Positions 12,348 through 19,856 are shown, counted from the first letter of the stretch. The stretch is DNA of 20,374 nt from Thermoleophilia bacterium (GCA_014534415.1 JACVRM010000022.1:1-20374), one strand, 5' to 3'. Program-made: numbers and translations. The notes: generated by a model not told the origin, from the sequence alone.

Positions 12348-15245
12348 TTACTCGTACTGGAGCGCTTGGAGCACGTCGAGCCGCGCCGCGCGCCGGGCGG
12401 GCAGCAGCGCCGCGACGATCCCGACGAAGATCGCCGCCACGACGAAGATCTCGAGCGGCGTCGCCGGTATGCGGAACTGCACGTCCCACTGCCCGAGCGC
12501 CTCGGTGACGAGCGCGGCGAGGAAGATCCCGAGCGGCAGCCCCAGCGCCGCGCCGAGCAGTGCCGTGATCACGCTCTCGTGGCGAATCAGACGGCGCGTC
12601 TGCGAGCGCGTCATGCCGACGGCGCGCAGCATCCCAAGCTCGCGGGTGCGCTCGAAGACGCTCAGCACGAGCGTGTTGACGATGCCGAACACGCTCACGA
12701 TCACGGACAGCGCAAGCAGGATGTACAGCATCGAGAGGAACTGCTGGAACTCGCTGTCCTCCTTGTCGATCCATTCCTGGCGCGTCTGTACGCGCGCATC
12801 CGGGTACTTCTTCACCGCCGCGTCGATTGCCCGCTTCGCCTCCTTGGTCGGCTCGCCCGGCACGTTCACGAACGTGAAGCGGTTTCGCGCGTTCTCGAAG
12901 AGAGAGTCCCACGTGTCGCGCGAGATCGTGACGGCGCCGAGCAGCGGGTAAAACGGCGGCGGCTCGTAGATCCCCTTGACCGTCAGCGTGAAGTGCCGCC
13001 CGCCGGGGGTACGGAGCGTGAACGCGTCACCGACCGCGAGATCCTTGTCGTCCGCGAATGTCTCGGCGACGATGGCGCCGCTGCGGCCGAGTTCGGCAAG
13101 CACCGCATCGCTGCCCTCTTTCCACTCGAACGAGTAGGCCGCCGTGATCTGCTGGGGGTCGACGCCCGTGACGTTCTGCCCGGCGCCGGCGACCTGGCCG
13201 ATCTCCTGGCGGACATCCGTGACGAGCTCCGCGTTCGGCGCCGTCGCCGCCGCGTCGGTGACGCCGGCGACGAACTCCGAGTAGCCGTCCTCTGACGTGA
13301 TCACGAAGTCGGACTTGATCTGGCCGGTGATCGCGTCCCTGTTCGATTCGCGCATCCCCTGCGCGAGGACCGACACGAACGTGACGAGCGCGATGCCGAT
13401 CATCAGCGCGGCCGCGGTGGCCGCCGTCCGGCCCGGGTTGCGCCGCGAGTTCTCGCGCGCGAGCTGCTCGGTGGCCGGGTCGCGCTCGAAGGCCGGTCGC
13501 GCGAACACCTCGCGGGCGCCGCGCGCCCGCAGGACGAGCAGAACCGGGGTGCTGAGCAACAAGAGGGCGGCGGCCAGGATGCTGGTCACGGCGACGAGCC
13601 ACGGGACGACCAGCAGCCAGGACGGCACCGGCCCAGCGACGACCCGGAGGACGAGCGCGACCAATGCGCCGTACGCGGTGGGGAGCAGGAGGCCGCCGAG
13701 GAGGTAAACCGCGCGGCGAGCGGCCCCGAGCGTCCAGCCGGTGACCGCCTCCGAGACGAGCCAGGCGCCGTACAGCACGGGTAAGTAGACACCCGTCAGT
13801 CCGACCAACACCCAGCGTGAGACCGGCGCGAGCGCCCGCGCCAGCGGGCGTACGAGCTTCGGCGAGAGCAGTGCCACCCCGATGAAGAGCGCAAGCACGC
13901 CGCCCGCGATCGAGAGCAGGCGCTGCGCAATTTCGAGCTCGTCGGCGAACAGCGAGTAGCCGAGCAGCGCGACCGCGAGCGCGACCAGCACGCCGGCGAT
14001 GTAGGGCGTGTAGCGGGACAGCCGGCCCGTCGGCAGCGTCGCACCCTCGCGGACCGCCGAGATCGGCGGCACGCGCGTGGCACGCAGCGCCGGCGCGAGT
14101 CCGGCGACGACCGTGACGAGGATGCCAACGAGCAGTGCGACCACCACCGTCCTCGTCGCGAACACGAGGCCGGTGGTCGGCAGCTCGAGCTCGAGCAGCT
14201 TGAAGAGCCAGTTGAGCAGCTTGGCGAGACCGAAGCCGAGGAACAGGCCGATCACCGACGCGAGCGCGCCGATCACGAACGCCTCGACGAGCACGGACGT
14301 CAGCACCTGGCGGCGGGACGCGCCGAGCGTGCGCAGCGTGGCGAGCTCGCGCGTCCGTTGCGCCACCGTGATCGAGAGCGTGTTGAAGATGACGAACGCG
14401 CCGACGAAGAGTGCGATGAAGCCGAACGTGAGCAGGAAGTAGCGGATGAACGTCACGAAGCCCGCCACCTCCTCGGAGTCCTCGTTCGCCTGCTCGACGC
14501 CGCTGCGCACGGTCACGCGCTTGCCGAGCGCGGACTCGAGGTCGGCGACCAGCTCCTCCGGCGACGTGCCGGCCTTTGCCGCGACCTGGATCGCGTCGAA
14601 CGTCCCTTCCTGATCGAGCAGCTGCTGCGCCGTCCGCACGTCGAAGACGGCAAACGTCGCGCCGCCGAGCGACTCGACCCCGCCGTACTGCGCGATGCCG
14701 ACCACCTCGAACTCGCGCACGGGCCGAACGGTCGCGACCTGCACTCGATCGCCGACGCCGTAGCGCTCGTCCTCGGCCGTGCCCGAGTCGATTACGACCT
14801 CGGCCGGCCCGGTCGGCCAGCGCCCGTCCTTCAGCTCCAGCGGGTTGAAGCGCGAGACGCTCGCGTCGATTCCGAACCCGAACGTCGGCGCGTTCTTCAC
14901 GATCGGATCGCCCTTGCGGTCGAGGATCTTGACGGCGGTCTGCTCGAGGATCGAGCCGGCGGCAACGTCGACCGTCGAGACCGCTCGCACCTCGTCGAGC
15001 AGCGCTGCCGGGATCGGTGGCGACTCGGCGGTCTCTCCTTCGAACTTGATGTCGGACGAGGCGCCCGAGACGACTGCATCCGTCCCCGCGTACGACTCGA
15101 CGAAGATGCGGTCGAAGGCGCGGTCGATCGTGTCCGTGAGGACGAGGCTGCCGCTGATCATCGCGACGCCCAGGACGATCGCCAGCGCGGTCAGGCTGGC
15201 GCGGAACTTGCGGCCGGCGAGGCCGCGCAGCGCGACGCGGGTCAC
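12348..15245 (-). CDS. Large FtsX/MacB-type ABC transporter permease
   Basis: The 965-residue membrane protein pairs with the ATPase encoded just upstream. An N-terminal helix (about 14-36) is followed by a large outer domain, then a first FtsX core of three helices (YFLLTFGFIALFVGAFVIFN and following). A central block of about six hydrophobic segments comes next, including LLPTAYGALVALVLRVV and VAVTSILAAALLLLSTPVL. A second set follows: helix, outer domain, and a C-terminal FtsX core (FGIVNTLVLSVFERTRELGM, then ALLPARRAARLDVLQALQYE). Such proteins work as mechanotransmission complexes in lipoprotein, peptide or antibiotic handling, or in activating hydrolases; the substrate is not evident. 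The GTG at 15245 overlaps the ATPase stop by 4 bases. The central block is larger than I expect for the family. Confidence 0.9.
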   Translation of the reverse strand: MTRVALRGLAGRKFRASLTALAIVLGVAMISGSLVLTDTIDRAFDRIFVESYAGTDAVVSGASSDIKFEGETAESPPIPAALLDEVRAVSTVDVAAGSILEQTAVKILDRKGDPIVKNAPTFGFGIDASVSRFNPLELKDGRWPTGPAEVVIDSGTAEDERYGVGDRVQVATVRPVREFEVVGIAQYGGVESLGGATFAVFDVRTAQQLLDQEGTFDAIQVAAKAGTSPEELVADLESALGKRVTVRSGVEQANEDSEEVAGFVTFIRYFLLTFGFIALFVGAFVIFNTLSITVAQRTRELATLRTLGASRRQVLTSVLVEAFVIGALASVIGLFLGFGLAKLLNWLFKLLELELPTTGLVFATRTVVVALLVGILVTVVAGLAPALRATRVPPISAVREGATLPTGRLSRYTPYIAGVLVALAVALLGYSLFADELEIAQRLLSIAGGVLALFIGVALLSPKLVRPLARALAPVSRWVLVGLTGVYLPVLYGAWLVSEAVTGWTLGAARRAVYLLGGLLLPTAYGALVALVLRVVAGPVPSWLLVVPWLVAVTSILAAALLLLSTPVLLVLRARGAREVFARPAFERDPATEQLARENSRRNPGRTAATAAALMIGIALVTFVSVLAQGMRESNRDAITGQIKSDFVITSEDGYSEFVAGVTDAAATAPNAELVTDVRQEIGQVAGAGQNVTGVDPQQITAAYSFEWKEGSDAVLAELGRSGAIVAETFADDKDLAVGDAFTLRTPGGRHFTLTVKGIYEPPPFYPLLGAVTISRDTWDSLFENARNRFTFVNVPGEPTKEAKRAIDAAVKKYPDARVQTRQEWIDKEDSEFQQFLSMLYILLALSVIVSVFGIVNTLVLSVFERTRELGMLRAVGMTRSQTRRLIRHESVITALLGAALGLPLGIFLAALVTEALGQWDVQFRIPATPLEIFVVAAIFVGIVAALLPARRAARLDVLQALQYE

Positions 15246-16012
15246 AGAGCGGTCAGTTCTTCCATCGCGGCCAGCACGTCGCGCTCGCCGGCGCACTCCA
15301 GCTCCCGGACGATGCGCCCGTCCGCGAGGAACAGCACCCGGTCGGCGATCGCGGCCGCGCGCGCCTCGTGCGTGACCATGACCAGCGTCTGCTGGTAGTC
15401 CGCGACCGACTGCTGGAGCAGCTCGAGGATCTCGCCGCCGGTCTTCGAGTCGAGGTTCCCGGTCGGCTCGTCCGCGAAGACGACGGTCGGGCGCGAGACG
15501 AGCGCACGCGCGATGGCGACGCGCTGCTGCTGGCCGCCGGAGAGCTCCGACGGGCGGTGCGAGCGGCGGTCGTGCAAACCGATGCGGCGCAGCAAGTCCT
15601 CGAAGAACGACTTCTCGGGCTTCTCCCCGGCGATCGAGAGCGGCAGGAGCACGTTCTCCTCGGCGGTCAGCATCGGCAGGAGGTTGAAGAACTGGAACAC
15701 GAAGCCGATGTGCGTGCGACGGATCTTGGTGATCGCGTTGTCGCTGAGTCCGCCCAGCCGCGTGCCGTCGATCTCGACCCAGCCCGAGGTCGGCCGGTCG
15801 AGCGCGGCGAGGATGTGCATGAGCGTCGACTTACCGGAGCCGGACGGGCCCATGACCGCCGTCAGCTTGCCGCGCGCGACCTCCAGGCTGACGCCCCGCA
15901 GCGCGTCGACTGCGGTGTCGCCGTGCCCGTAGCGGCGTGTCACGTCGGTGGCCGTGACGACGCTGCCGTTCAGTCGCGCCGGCTGGGCCGCGGTCGCTTT
16001 GTGTGTCTGCAT
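15242..16012 (-). CDS. ABC transporter ATP-binding protein (LolD/MacB type)
   Basis: The 256-residue ATPase powers the adjacent FtsX-type permease. It contains Walker A GPSGSGKST (55-63), Q-loop Q107 in FVFQFFNLLP, signature LSGGQQQR (157-164), Walker B VVFADEP (177-183) followed by TGNLDSKTG, and the switch His in MVTHE. TGNLDS and the FFNLLP loop place it in the LolD/MacB/FtsE-like group, not among importers. I chose ATG at 16012 because GGAGG lies just before it, though only 3 bases away; GTG at 16027 would add five residues but lacks a ribosome site. It is the first gene of a two-gene operon, with 4-base overlap to the permease. Confidence 0.93.
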   Translation of the reverse strand: MQTHKATAAQPARLNGSVVTATDVTRRYGHGDTAVDALRGVSLEVARGKLTAVMGPSGSGKSTLMHILAALDRPTSGWVEIDGTRLGGLSDNAITKIRRTHIGFVFQFFNLLPMLTAEENVLLPLSIAGEKPEKSFFEDLLRRIGLHDRRSHRPSELSGGQQQRVAIARALVSRPTVVFADEPTGNLDSKTGGEILELLQQSVADYQQTLVMVTHEARAAAIADRVLFLADGRIVRELECAGERDVLAAMEELTAL

Positions 16013-16040
16013 CGTCCTCCGATCCACTGTTTCTGCCGAA

Positions 16041-16086
16041 AAGTTAGTGACACCTAGTAAAGCTAGCCACGGCCGGCGAAGCTAGC
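16041..16086 (-). promoter_or_regulatory. Possible operator/promoter region of the ABC transporter operon
   Basis: Two direct copies of AAGCTAGC (16060-16067 and 16079-16086) lie 19 bp apart, about 50-75 bp before the ATPase start. An imperfect palindrome TTAGTGACACCTAGTAA (16044-16060) abuts the first copy. The patch is clearly richer in A/T than its surroundings. I read it as a promoter/operator but cannot fix -10 and -35 boxes. Confidence 0.35.
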
Positions 16087-16877
16087 AGACGCGAGGGGCA
16101 CCGAAAAGGGTGCGGACCGGGGCGCGGTAGCGGTCGACTCACTGTTCAGAGCGTGTTCTGCGAACCGCGGCAAGCTAGTCGCGCGGCGCCGGAGTGCGGG
16201 CGCGGTGCCACGCGGCCAGCGAGCGCGGCACGACCGACCCTGCCTGACCGCGGGTTCCCGGCTCAGTGCGATTCCTTCCCAAACGGAGCGCTGACTGGCC
16301 GAAACACGCTCACCGGCGGATCGCTGTCGATCCGTTCGTGCTTGCGTGCGGGCAAAACCGCGGCCATCGCCGTTGCACGAGTCCTCGTCCTGCACTCGCC
16401 CAGCGCAGCCTCGTCGACGAGCCGTTGTTGAGCGAGTTGGAAGAACTGGCATCCCGCCGGAGGAGACACTCGAGGGATTGCGGGGTCGCGCGGCGCGCTG
16501 CACGCCGAGCGGCGGTCGGCTCGAAGAGCACTCAAGAGCCTGCTCTCGGCGCGGCGTCGACTGCTCCGCCTGCTCGCCTGGGGAACGATCGCCACGCTTT
16601 TGGAGCATCCGCGTCACTGCCTCGCGATCGCGCCTGGCACCGGGCGCCACCCGCCACGAAACCGCCAGAACAAGCCGTTCCCAGAACAGATTGGCACGCT
16701 TTGGGCACCGCCTCGTTGCGATCTCGTGCGCGGGCCTGGCCCCGGAGAGCCGTCGCCCCGCTGTGGATGCCGGGGCCGTTTCGGCGAGACGGGAGCCGCC
16801 GTGCTGCGGGCGGCCGGGCGAACGTCGCAGCGTCGCTGCCTCGGCCCGCGACCGCTTGCTGCGAGCAGCCTGGTTCG
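16087..16877. other. About 790 bp without a convincing gene, rich in degenerate repeats
   Basis: Several long frames are open here, including one over 280 codons on the minus strand, but they are Arg/Ser/Pro-rich, lack domains and look like GC-driven chance frames. The stretch holds the diverged repeat copy at 16270-16439. It also holds a 17-of-19 match between 16587-16607 and 16689-16707 (core CACGCTTT) and two copies of CCAGAACA (16665-16672, 16681-16688). It may be a graveyard of small repeats or decayed elements. I cannot exclude an RNA gene. Confidence 0.5.
16270..16439. repeat. Diverged second copy of the 981-1142 inverted-repeat element
   Basis: The left end matches copy 1 at about 17 of 25 positions (16269-16293 against 981-1005; shared AACG, then GCGCTGA), and GGCCGAAAC follows in both with one change. 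Near the right end, 16392-16423 is identical to 1093-1123 apart from one inserted base, including the CTCGTCGACGAG palindrome. The right terminal repeat is still recognisable (CAACTCGCTCAACAACGG on the minus strand). The middle is diverged, and the CAATAGC hairpin of copy 1 is not kept. Confidence 0.72.
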
Positions 16878-17312
16878 CTAGCCGCCGCGGTCGCCTGCGA
16901 ACTTCGGAGCCACGCTGCACTCAGCGGGTCCGGCGGACTGCTTGGCCGACGATGCGACTCCTGCGGCCGGCAGGACGAGCCGGTCACCCTCGGCGAGCCC
17001 GCGCCTCGCCGCCTCGCCCGCGGGCAGCTCGATGACGGTGGCGGCGCCGCGCGCCGCCGCGGTTCGCCAGGGCCGAAGCTCGCCGGCGACGCGCAGCACG
17101 GCACCGTCCGCATCGACGAATACCGCGTCGATCGCGAAGCGCATGAACGCCGTGTGGATCGATGCGGCCGGACGCAGGAGCAGGCCTTCATCCTTCTCCA
17201 GCCGCCGCCGGCCGAGCAGCCCGCGCATGCGCCGGAGCGCCGTCTCGGCACGGGCGCACCGCTCGCACACGGTGCGCCCGTCCGTCGTGCGCAAGCTGAA
17301 AACGTCAGGCAT
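16878..17312 (-). CDS. DUF192 family protein
   Basis: The 144-residue product carries the DUF192 pattern: RMRGLLGR, then EGLLLRPAASIHTAFMRFAI, DAVFVDADGAVLRV, LRPWR and VIELPAGEAARRGLAEGDRL. The family is a small beta fold of unknown biochemical role. This member has no signal peptide. Instead it starts with a short segment holding a CERC pair, and the final 25 or so residues (after about 118) run beyond the domain into low-complexity sequence next to the repeat region, so the true C-terminus may have been altered. It lies downstream of the M15-like gene on the same strand, with a stem-loop between them. From memory, DUF192 genes often sit near Flp/Tad pilus genes in actinobacteria, which would fit the genes at 19.2-20.4 kb. 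Confidence 0.87.
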   Translation of the reverse strand: MPDVFSLRTTDGRTVCERCARAETALRRMRGLLGRRRLEKDEGLLLRPAASIHTAFMRFAIDAVFVDADGAVLRVAGELRPWRTAAARGAATVIELPAGEAARRGLAEGDRLVLPAAGVASSAKQSAGPAECSVAPKFAGDRGG

Positions 17313-17373
17313 TCGGGCGCCTGACCCGAGGCGGGATCATTCGCTCGAGCCCGCCGCAGCGCGCGACCGGTGC

Positions 17374-17403
17374 GCGGCCGGCGGTCACTGACCCGCCGGC
17401 CGC
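17374..17403 (-). terminator. GC-rich stem-loop after the M15-like gene
   Basis: GCGGCCGGCGG (17374-17384) pairs perfectly with CCGCCGGCCGC (17393-17403) around an 8-base loop, 54 bp beyond the stop of the upstream minus-strand gene and 62 bp before the DUF192 start. No T-tract follows. It probably ends or attenuates transcription before the DUF192 gene. Confidence 0.5.
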
Positions 17404-17456
17404 GAGCACACAGCACTCCGGCCGTGCAGATATAGGCCGGTTCGTCCGTCGTTCAT

Positions 17457-18854
17457 CTAGTAGCCCACGTGGATGTGGTCGCCGTGGTCGGACATCGGGA
17501 AGGACGGGCCGCCCAGGCCGAGCAGCGAGATCACCTGGCGCGGCCGCAGCTCGGCCGGAAGCAGCAGGATGCTGCGCACGGCCCGCTCCGCGAGGCCGCC
17601 CGGGCTCTGGTTACCGAGCACGGGCACGCCGCCGAGCGCCGAGACGTCCACGGCGAGGCCGAAGACGTGCGCCGAGACGACCCCCGGCCTCGAGTACAGG
17701 CGGTGTCCGCTCTGAAGACTCGAGACGGTCACGCCCCCGTGTGCCTCCGCGAGGTACGCGATGAGCACGAGCACGCGAACGTCGATCCGCCCGGCGGCGA
17801 TATCGGCGCGCCCGCCCTCGTAGACGTGCACGCGCGGGTCTTTCAGGAGCCGCGCGCCGAGGCGGACCTTCGCCGACTCCAGACCGCGGACCAGTGCCGC
17901 GAGTCCGACTGCGCGGTGGTAGTGCGCGAGCGCGAGCGCGGTGTCCGCGGCAGCCGTGTCGCCTTCGAGCGCGACGACAGCGCCCCAACCGCTCGCGCGG
18001 GCGCCGTGGCGCGCCAGCGCGCGGGCGAGCTGGTCGAGTTGCGCGGGGGACGCGGGCGCCGAGCCGAGGCCGCCGCGCGCGCGTAGGACGCCGAGCACGA
18101 GCGCCCAGTCGACGTCGGCGCGCCGCGAGGCGGCCGTCAGTCCACGCGCGAAGGAAGGCGTCAGCCGCCGCGAGGCCGGAGTCGGATCGGGAAGCGTCCG
18201 ATGCAGCCACACCGTCGCATCCACGCCGGGCAGCGTGGCCTCGGCGTCGACGGCTGCGCCTGCAGTGAGAGCAGGCGGGATGCGGAAGACGGGCTCTCCG
18301 GCGGCGCGGCGCGACGGCCGCCGTGGGGGCGCGGCGGGAGTTGCCTGCGCCGCGCGGAGTCCAGGCGCGACGGCGGTGCGGGCGATCTCATCGTCATCGA
18401 GCCGCGCCGGACGTGACACCACGTGGTCCTCCGGCGGCGGCTCGGTCCCCGCCGCCGGCGCGTCGGCCGACGACGGCGGAGCGCCGTGCGCGGCATCGGG
18501 CCCGTCCATCTCCGCGGGATCCGGCTGGCCGGCCGGCTCCGGCTCGCTCGTCGCGGCAGGCGGCTCGGCCGGCGGCGCAGTCGCCGTTTCGACGGCGGGC
18601 TCGTCCTCGAGCAGCGTTGCCGCCTGGTCGCCGCCGAGCGCGGACAGCGCGGCCCCCAGGGAGAAGAGCGTCACGAGCGCGAGCGTCACGGCCAGCCGCC
18701 GCAACGGCCGGCGCACGCGCGTCGGCGCGAGCGGGGGCGGCGGTGCCGGCGAGCGGCGCGCGGCCCGGCGGTCGAGCGACATGACCACGCCGGCGAGCGC
18801 GAGCACGGCGAGGCGAATGAGAAGGGACTGAGGCGGGGCGGTTATGCGGGGCAT
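17457..18854 (-). CDS. Membrane-anchored M15/LAS-type peptidase-like protein
   Basis: The 465-residue product has two N-terminal hydrophobic helices (about 8-25 and 55-76). A long Pro/Ala/Glu linker (about 80-180), a helical middle part and a C-terminal domain of the M15-like D,D-peptidase fold follow. Zinc-site motifs are H396-x6-D403 (HVFGLAVD) and the H460-I-H462 pair in DHGDHIHVGY, with SLQSGHRLYSRPG just before. LAS enzymes cleave peptidoglycan cross-links or stems, and the anchored form suggests work in the cell wall. ATG at 18854 is supported by GGAG 5 bases upstream; a start 12 codons earlier is less likely. It is divergent from the Flp pilin gene across 360 bp, so a role in passing the pilus through the wall is a reasonable guess. 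Confidence 0.75.
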   Translation of the reverse strand: MPRITAPPQSLLIRLAVLALAGVVMSLDRRAARRSPAPPPPLAPTRVRRPLRRLAVTLALVTLFSLGAALSALGGDQAATLLEDEPAVETATAPPAEPPAATSEPEPAGQPDPAEMDGPDAAHGAPPSSADAPAAGTEPPPEDHVVSRPARLDDDEIARTAVAPGLRAAQATPAAPPRRPSRRAAGEPVFRIPPALTAGAAVDAEATLPGVDATVWLHRTLPDPTPASRRLTPSFARGLTAASRRADVDWALVLGVLRARGGLGSAPASPAQLDQLARALARHGARASGWGAVVALEGDTAAADTALALAHYHRAVGLAALVRGLESAKVRLGARLLKDPRVHVYEGGRADIAAGRIDVRVLVLIAYLAEAHGGVTVSSLQSGHRLYSRPGVVSAHVFGLAVDVSALGGVPVLGNQSPGGLAERAVRSILLLPAELRPRQVISLLGLGGPSFPMSDHGDHIHVGY

Positions 18855-18879
18855 TACGACTCCGTTTCCGTTGCGCGCC

Positions 18880-18924
18880 CGCGGCCGCACGTCGAGCGCT
18901 GTCTGTCAGACATCCGCGGCCGCG
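18880..18924. promoter_or_regulatory. Nested inverted repeat upstream of the peptidase-like gene
   Basis: An outer 9-bp pair, CGCGGCCGC (18880-18888) with GCGGCCGCG (18916-18924), encloses the 13-bp palindrome TGTCTGTCAGACA (18900-18912). It lies 26-70 bp before the minus-strand start at 18854. It could be an operator or a structured 5' leader. Short GC palindromes are common by chance in such DNA, so confidence is low. Confidence 0.3.
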
Positions 18925-19200
18925 CGGAATCAGCCCAAGCATCGGAGGAGCCGAGGCGGTTGGCACTCCCCCGGATGAGCGAACCGACTGCCGATTCCCC
19001 CCGCCGAGGGATGGCGGGCGGTCGCCGGGCGACGATGAACCGTCCAACACCGAGCGAAGGCGGGCGGCCACGCCGGACTCACACGAGGCACTTACGTGAC
19101 CGCCGTACGCACATACCGCCCACCCACGCTCATCCGATCGAACTCTTCCGATCGCCTCAACGTCCTTGGCGCACCCGCAGGCGCGCCCTGCACTCGAGAA

Positions 19201-19209
19201 GGGAGGTGA
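19201..19209 (+). promoter_or_regulatory. Near-perfect Shine-Dalgarno of the Flp pilin gene
   Basis: GGGAGGTGA, preceded by AGAA, is almost fully complementary to the 3' end of 16S rRNA. It places the start at GTG 19215, 5 bases away, and rules out the GTG at 19206, which lies inside the ribosome site. The strength fits a highly made structural subunit. Confidence 0.75.
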
Positions 19210-19214
19210 ACCAG

Positions 19215-19388
19215 GTGTTCAAGCTCTTCGACGCACTCGCCTCGCTTCTGAAGCGCGAGGACGGGCAGACGATGGCCGAGTACGGCGTCGTCCTGGCCGT
19301 CATTACCGTTGCCGTCTTCGGCGCGCTCGCGATTCTCTCCGGGAACATCGTCGGCGCGGTCACCCGCGTCGCCGGCTACATCACCTAG
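19215..19388 (+). CDS. Flp-type pilin (class III prepilin)
   Basis: The 57-residue product is the major subunit type of Flp/Tad pili. A short basic leader (VFKLFDALASLLKRED) ends in Gly before QTMAEYGVVLAVITVAVFG. Cleavage after that Gly puts Glu at position 5 and Tyr at 6 of the mature pilin, the Flp signature. The hydrophobic helix VVLAVITVAVFGALAILSG embeds in the membrane and then packs in the fibre. A TadV-type prepilin peptidase is not in the window. It starts with GTG behind a near-perfect ribosome site. It is followed by a strong stem-loop and then TadE-like and TadG-like genes on the same strand, the usual order in Tad loci. Confidence 0.92.
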   Translation: MFKLFDALASLLKREDGQTMAEYGVVLAVITVAVFGALAILSGNIVGAVTRVAGYIT

Positions 19389-19406
19389 TTCTTTTCCGGC
19401 ATGGCA

Positions 19407-19435
19407 GGCGGGCCCTCCCGCGCGGAGGGCCCGCC
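19407..19435 (+). terminator. Strong stem-loop between pilin and TadE-like genes
   Basis: GGCGGGCCCTCC (19407-19418) and GGAGGGCCCGCC (19424-19435) form a perfect 12-bp stem with loop CGCGC, followed by GAAAATTT. There is no proper run of T, so it likely acts as a partial terminator or as a 3' stabiliser that yields more pilin mRNA than downstream message. Confidence 0.7.
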
Positions 19436-19463
19436 GAAAATTTCCCTCGCATACCTCTCACAC

Positions 19464-19856
19464 ATGACAAGAAGATTTTCACTCAGGAACGAGCGCGGTC
19501 AGACGATGACGGAGTTTGCGCTGGTCTTGCCGCTGCTCGTGTTCCTGCTGTTCGGCGTGATCCAGTTCGGGATCGCGTTCAACAACTACATCACGCTGAC
19601 CGACGCCGTTCGCGCCGGCGCGCGCAAGGCCGCCGTCGGCCGCCACCTCAACAACCCCAAGGCGGCGGTCGACGCGCAAGTGCGCCGCGCGGCGACGGAC
19701 CTGAAGGGCGCGGATCTGATCGTGAACGTCTCGTCGAGCTGGGAGGCCGGCGAAGAGGCAACCGTCACGGCGTCGTACCCGTACTCGATCAGCCTCATGG
19801 GTCTGGTCGTCAAGAAGGGACGCCTGACCAGCACCACCAGGGAGCGCGTCGAATGA
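19464..19856 (+). CDS. TadE-like pilus assembly pseudopilin
   Basis: The 130-residue product has a basic leader (MTRRFSLRNERG) ending in Gly before QTMTEFALVLPLLVFLLFGV. This is the TadE N-terminal domain, with Glu5 after the predicted cleavage and one membrane helix at about 15-36. The rest is the short TadE ectodomain (NNYITLTDAVRAGARKAAVG, a conserved stretch). TadE is a minor pseudopilin needed for Flp pilus assembly. The ATG at 19464 has no good ribosome site, unlike the pilin. An earlier in-frame ATG at 19401 would run through the stem-loop and is unlikely. It overlaps the TadG-like gene by 4 bases (ATGA), so the two are translationally coupled. Confidence 0.88.
   Translation: MTRRFSLRNERGQTMTEFALVLPLLVFLLFGVIQFGIAFNNYITLTDAVRAGARKAAVGRHLNNPKAAVDAQVRRAATDLKGADLIVNVSSSWEAGEEATVTASYPYSISLMGLVVKKGRLTSTTRERVE

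Larger units (their letters stand above)
18855..19214. other. Divergent intergenic region between peptidase-like and pilin genes
   Basis: This 360-bp region must hold promoters for both directions. It contains a nested inverted repeat (18880-18924), further GC-rich hairpins such as CCCGCC/GGCGGG near 19000, two direct copies of TCCGATCG (19133-19140 and 19147-19154) and the pilin ribosome site at 19201-19209. I looked for a c-di-GMP riboswitch because pilus genes and an EAL protein are present, but found no GEMM-like core. The frame in phase with the pilin is open back to an ATG at 18975, but that extension is Arg-rich and not pilin-like. Confidence 0.5.

Noticed and set aside
16660..16690. 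GAAC-N5-GTTC resembling a LexA box
   Set aside because: Actinobacterial SOS boxes have four, not five, bases between the half-sites, and no gene start follows.
16063..16920. 285-codon minus-strand frame in the gene-poor stretch
   Set aside because: Composition is Arg/Ser/Ala/Pro-rich with no recognisable domain, it crosses the repeat copy and overlaps the DUF192 end; treated as chance.
18925..19200. Possible c-di-GMP or c-di-AMP riboswitch before the pilin
   Set aside because: GC hairpins are present but I found neither the GEMM core nor the conserved ydaO blocks.
18975..19214. In-frame N-terminal extension of the pilin from ATG 18975
   Set aside because: Arg/His/Pro-rich and unlike a prepilin leader; the near-perfect Shine-Dalgarno at 19201-19209 fixes the start at 19215.
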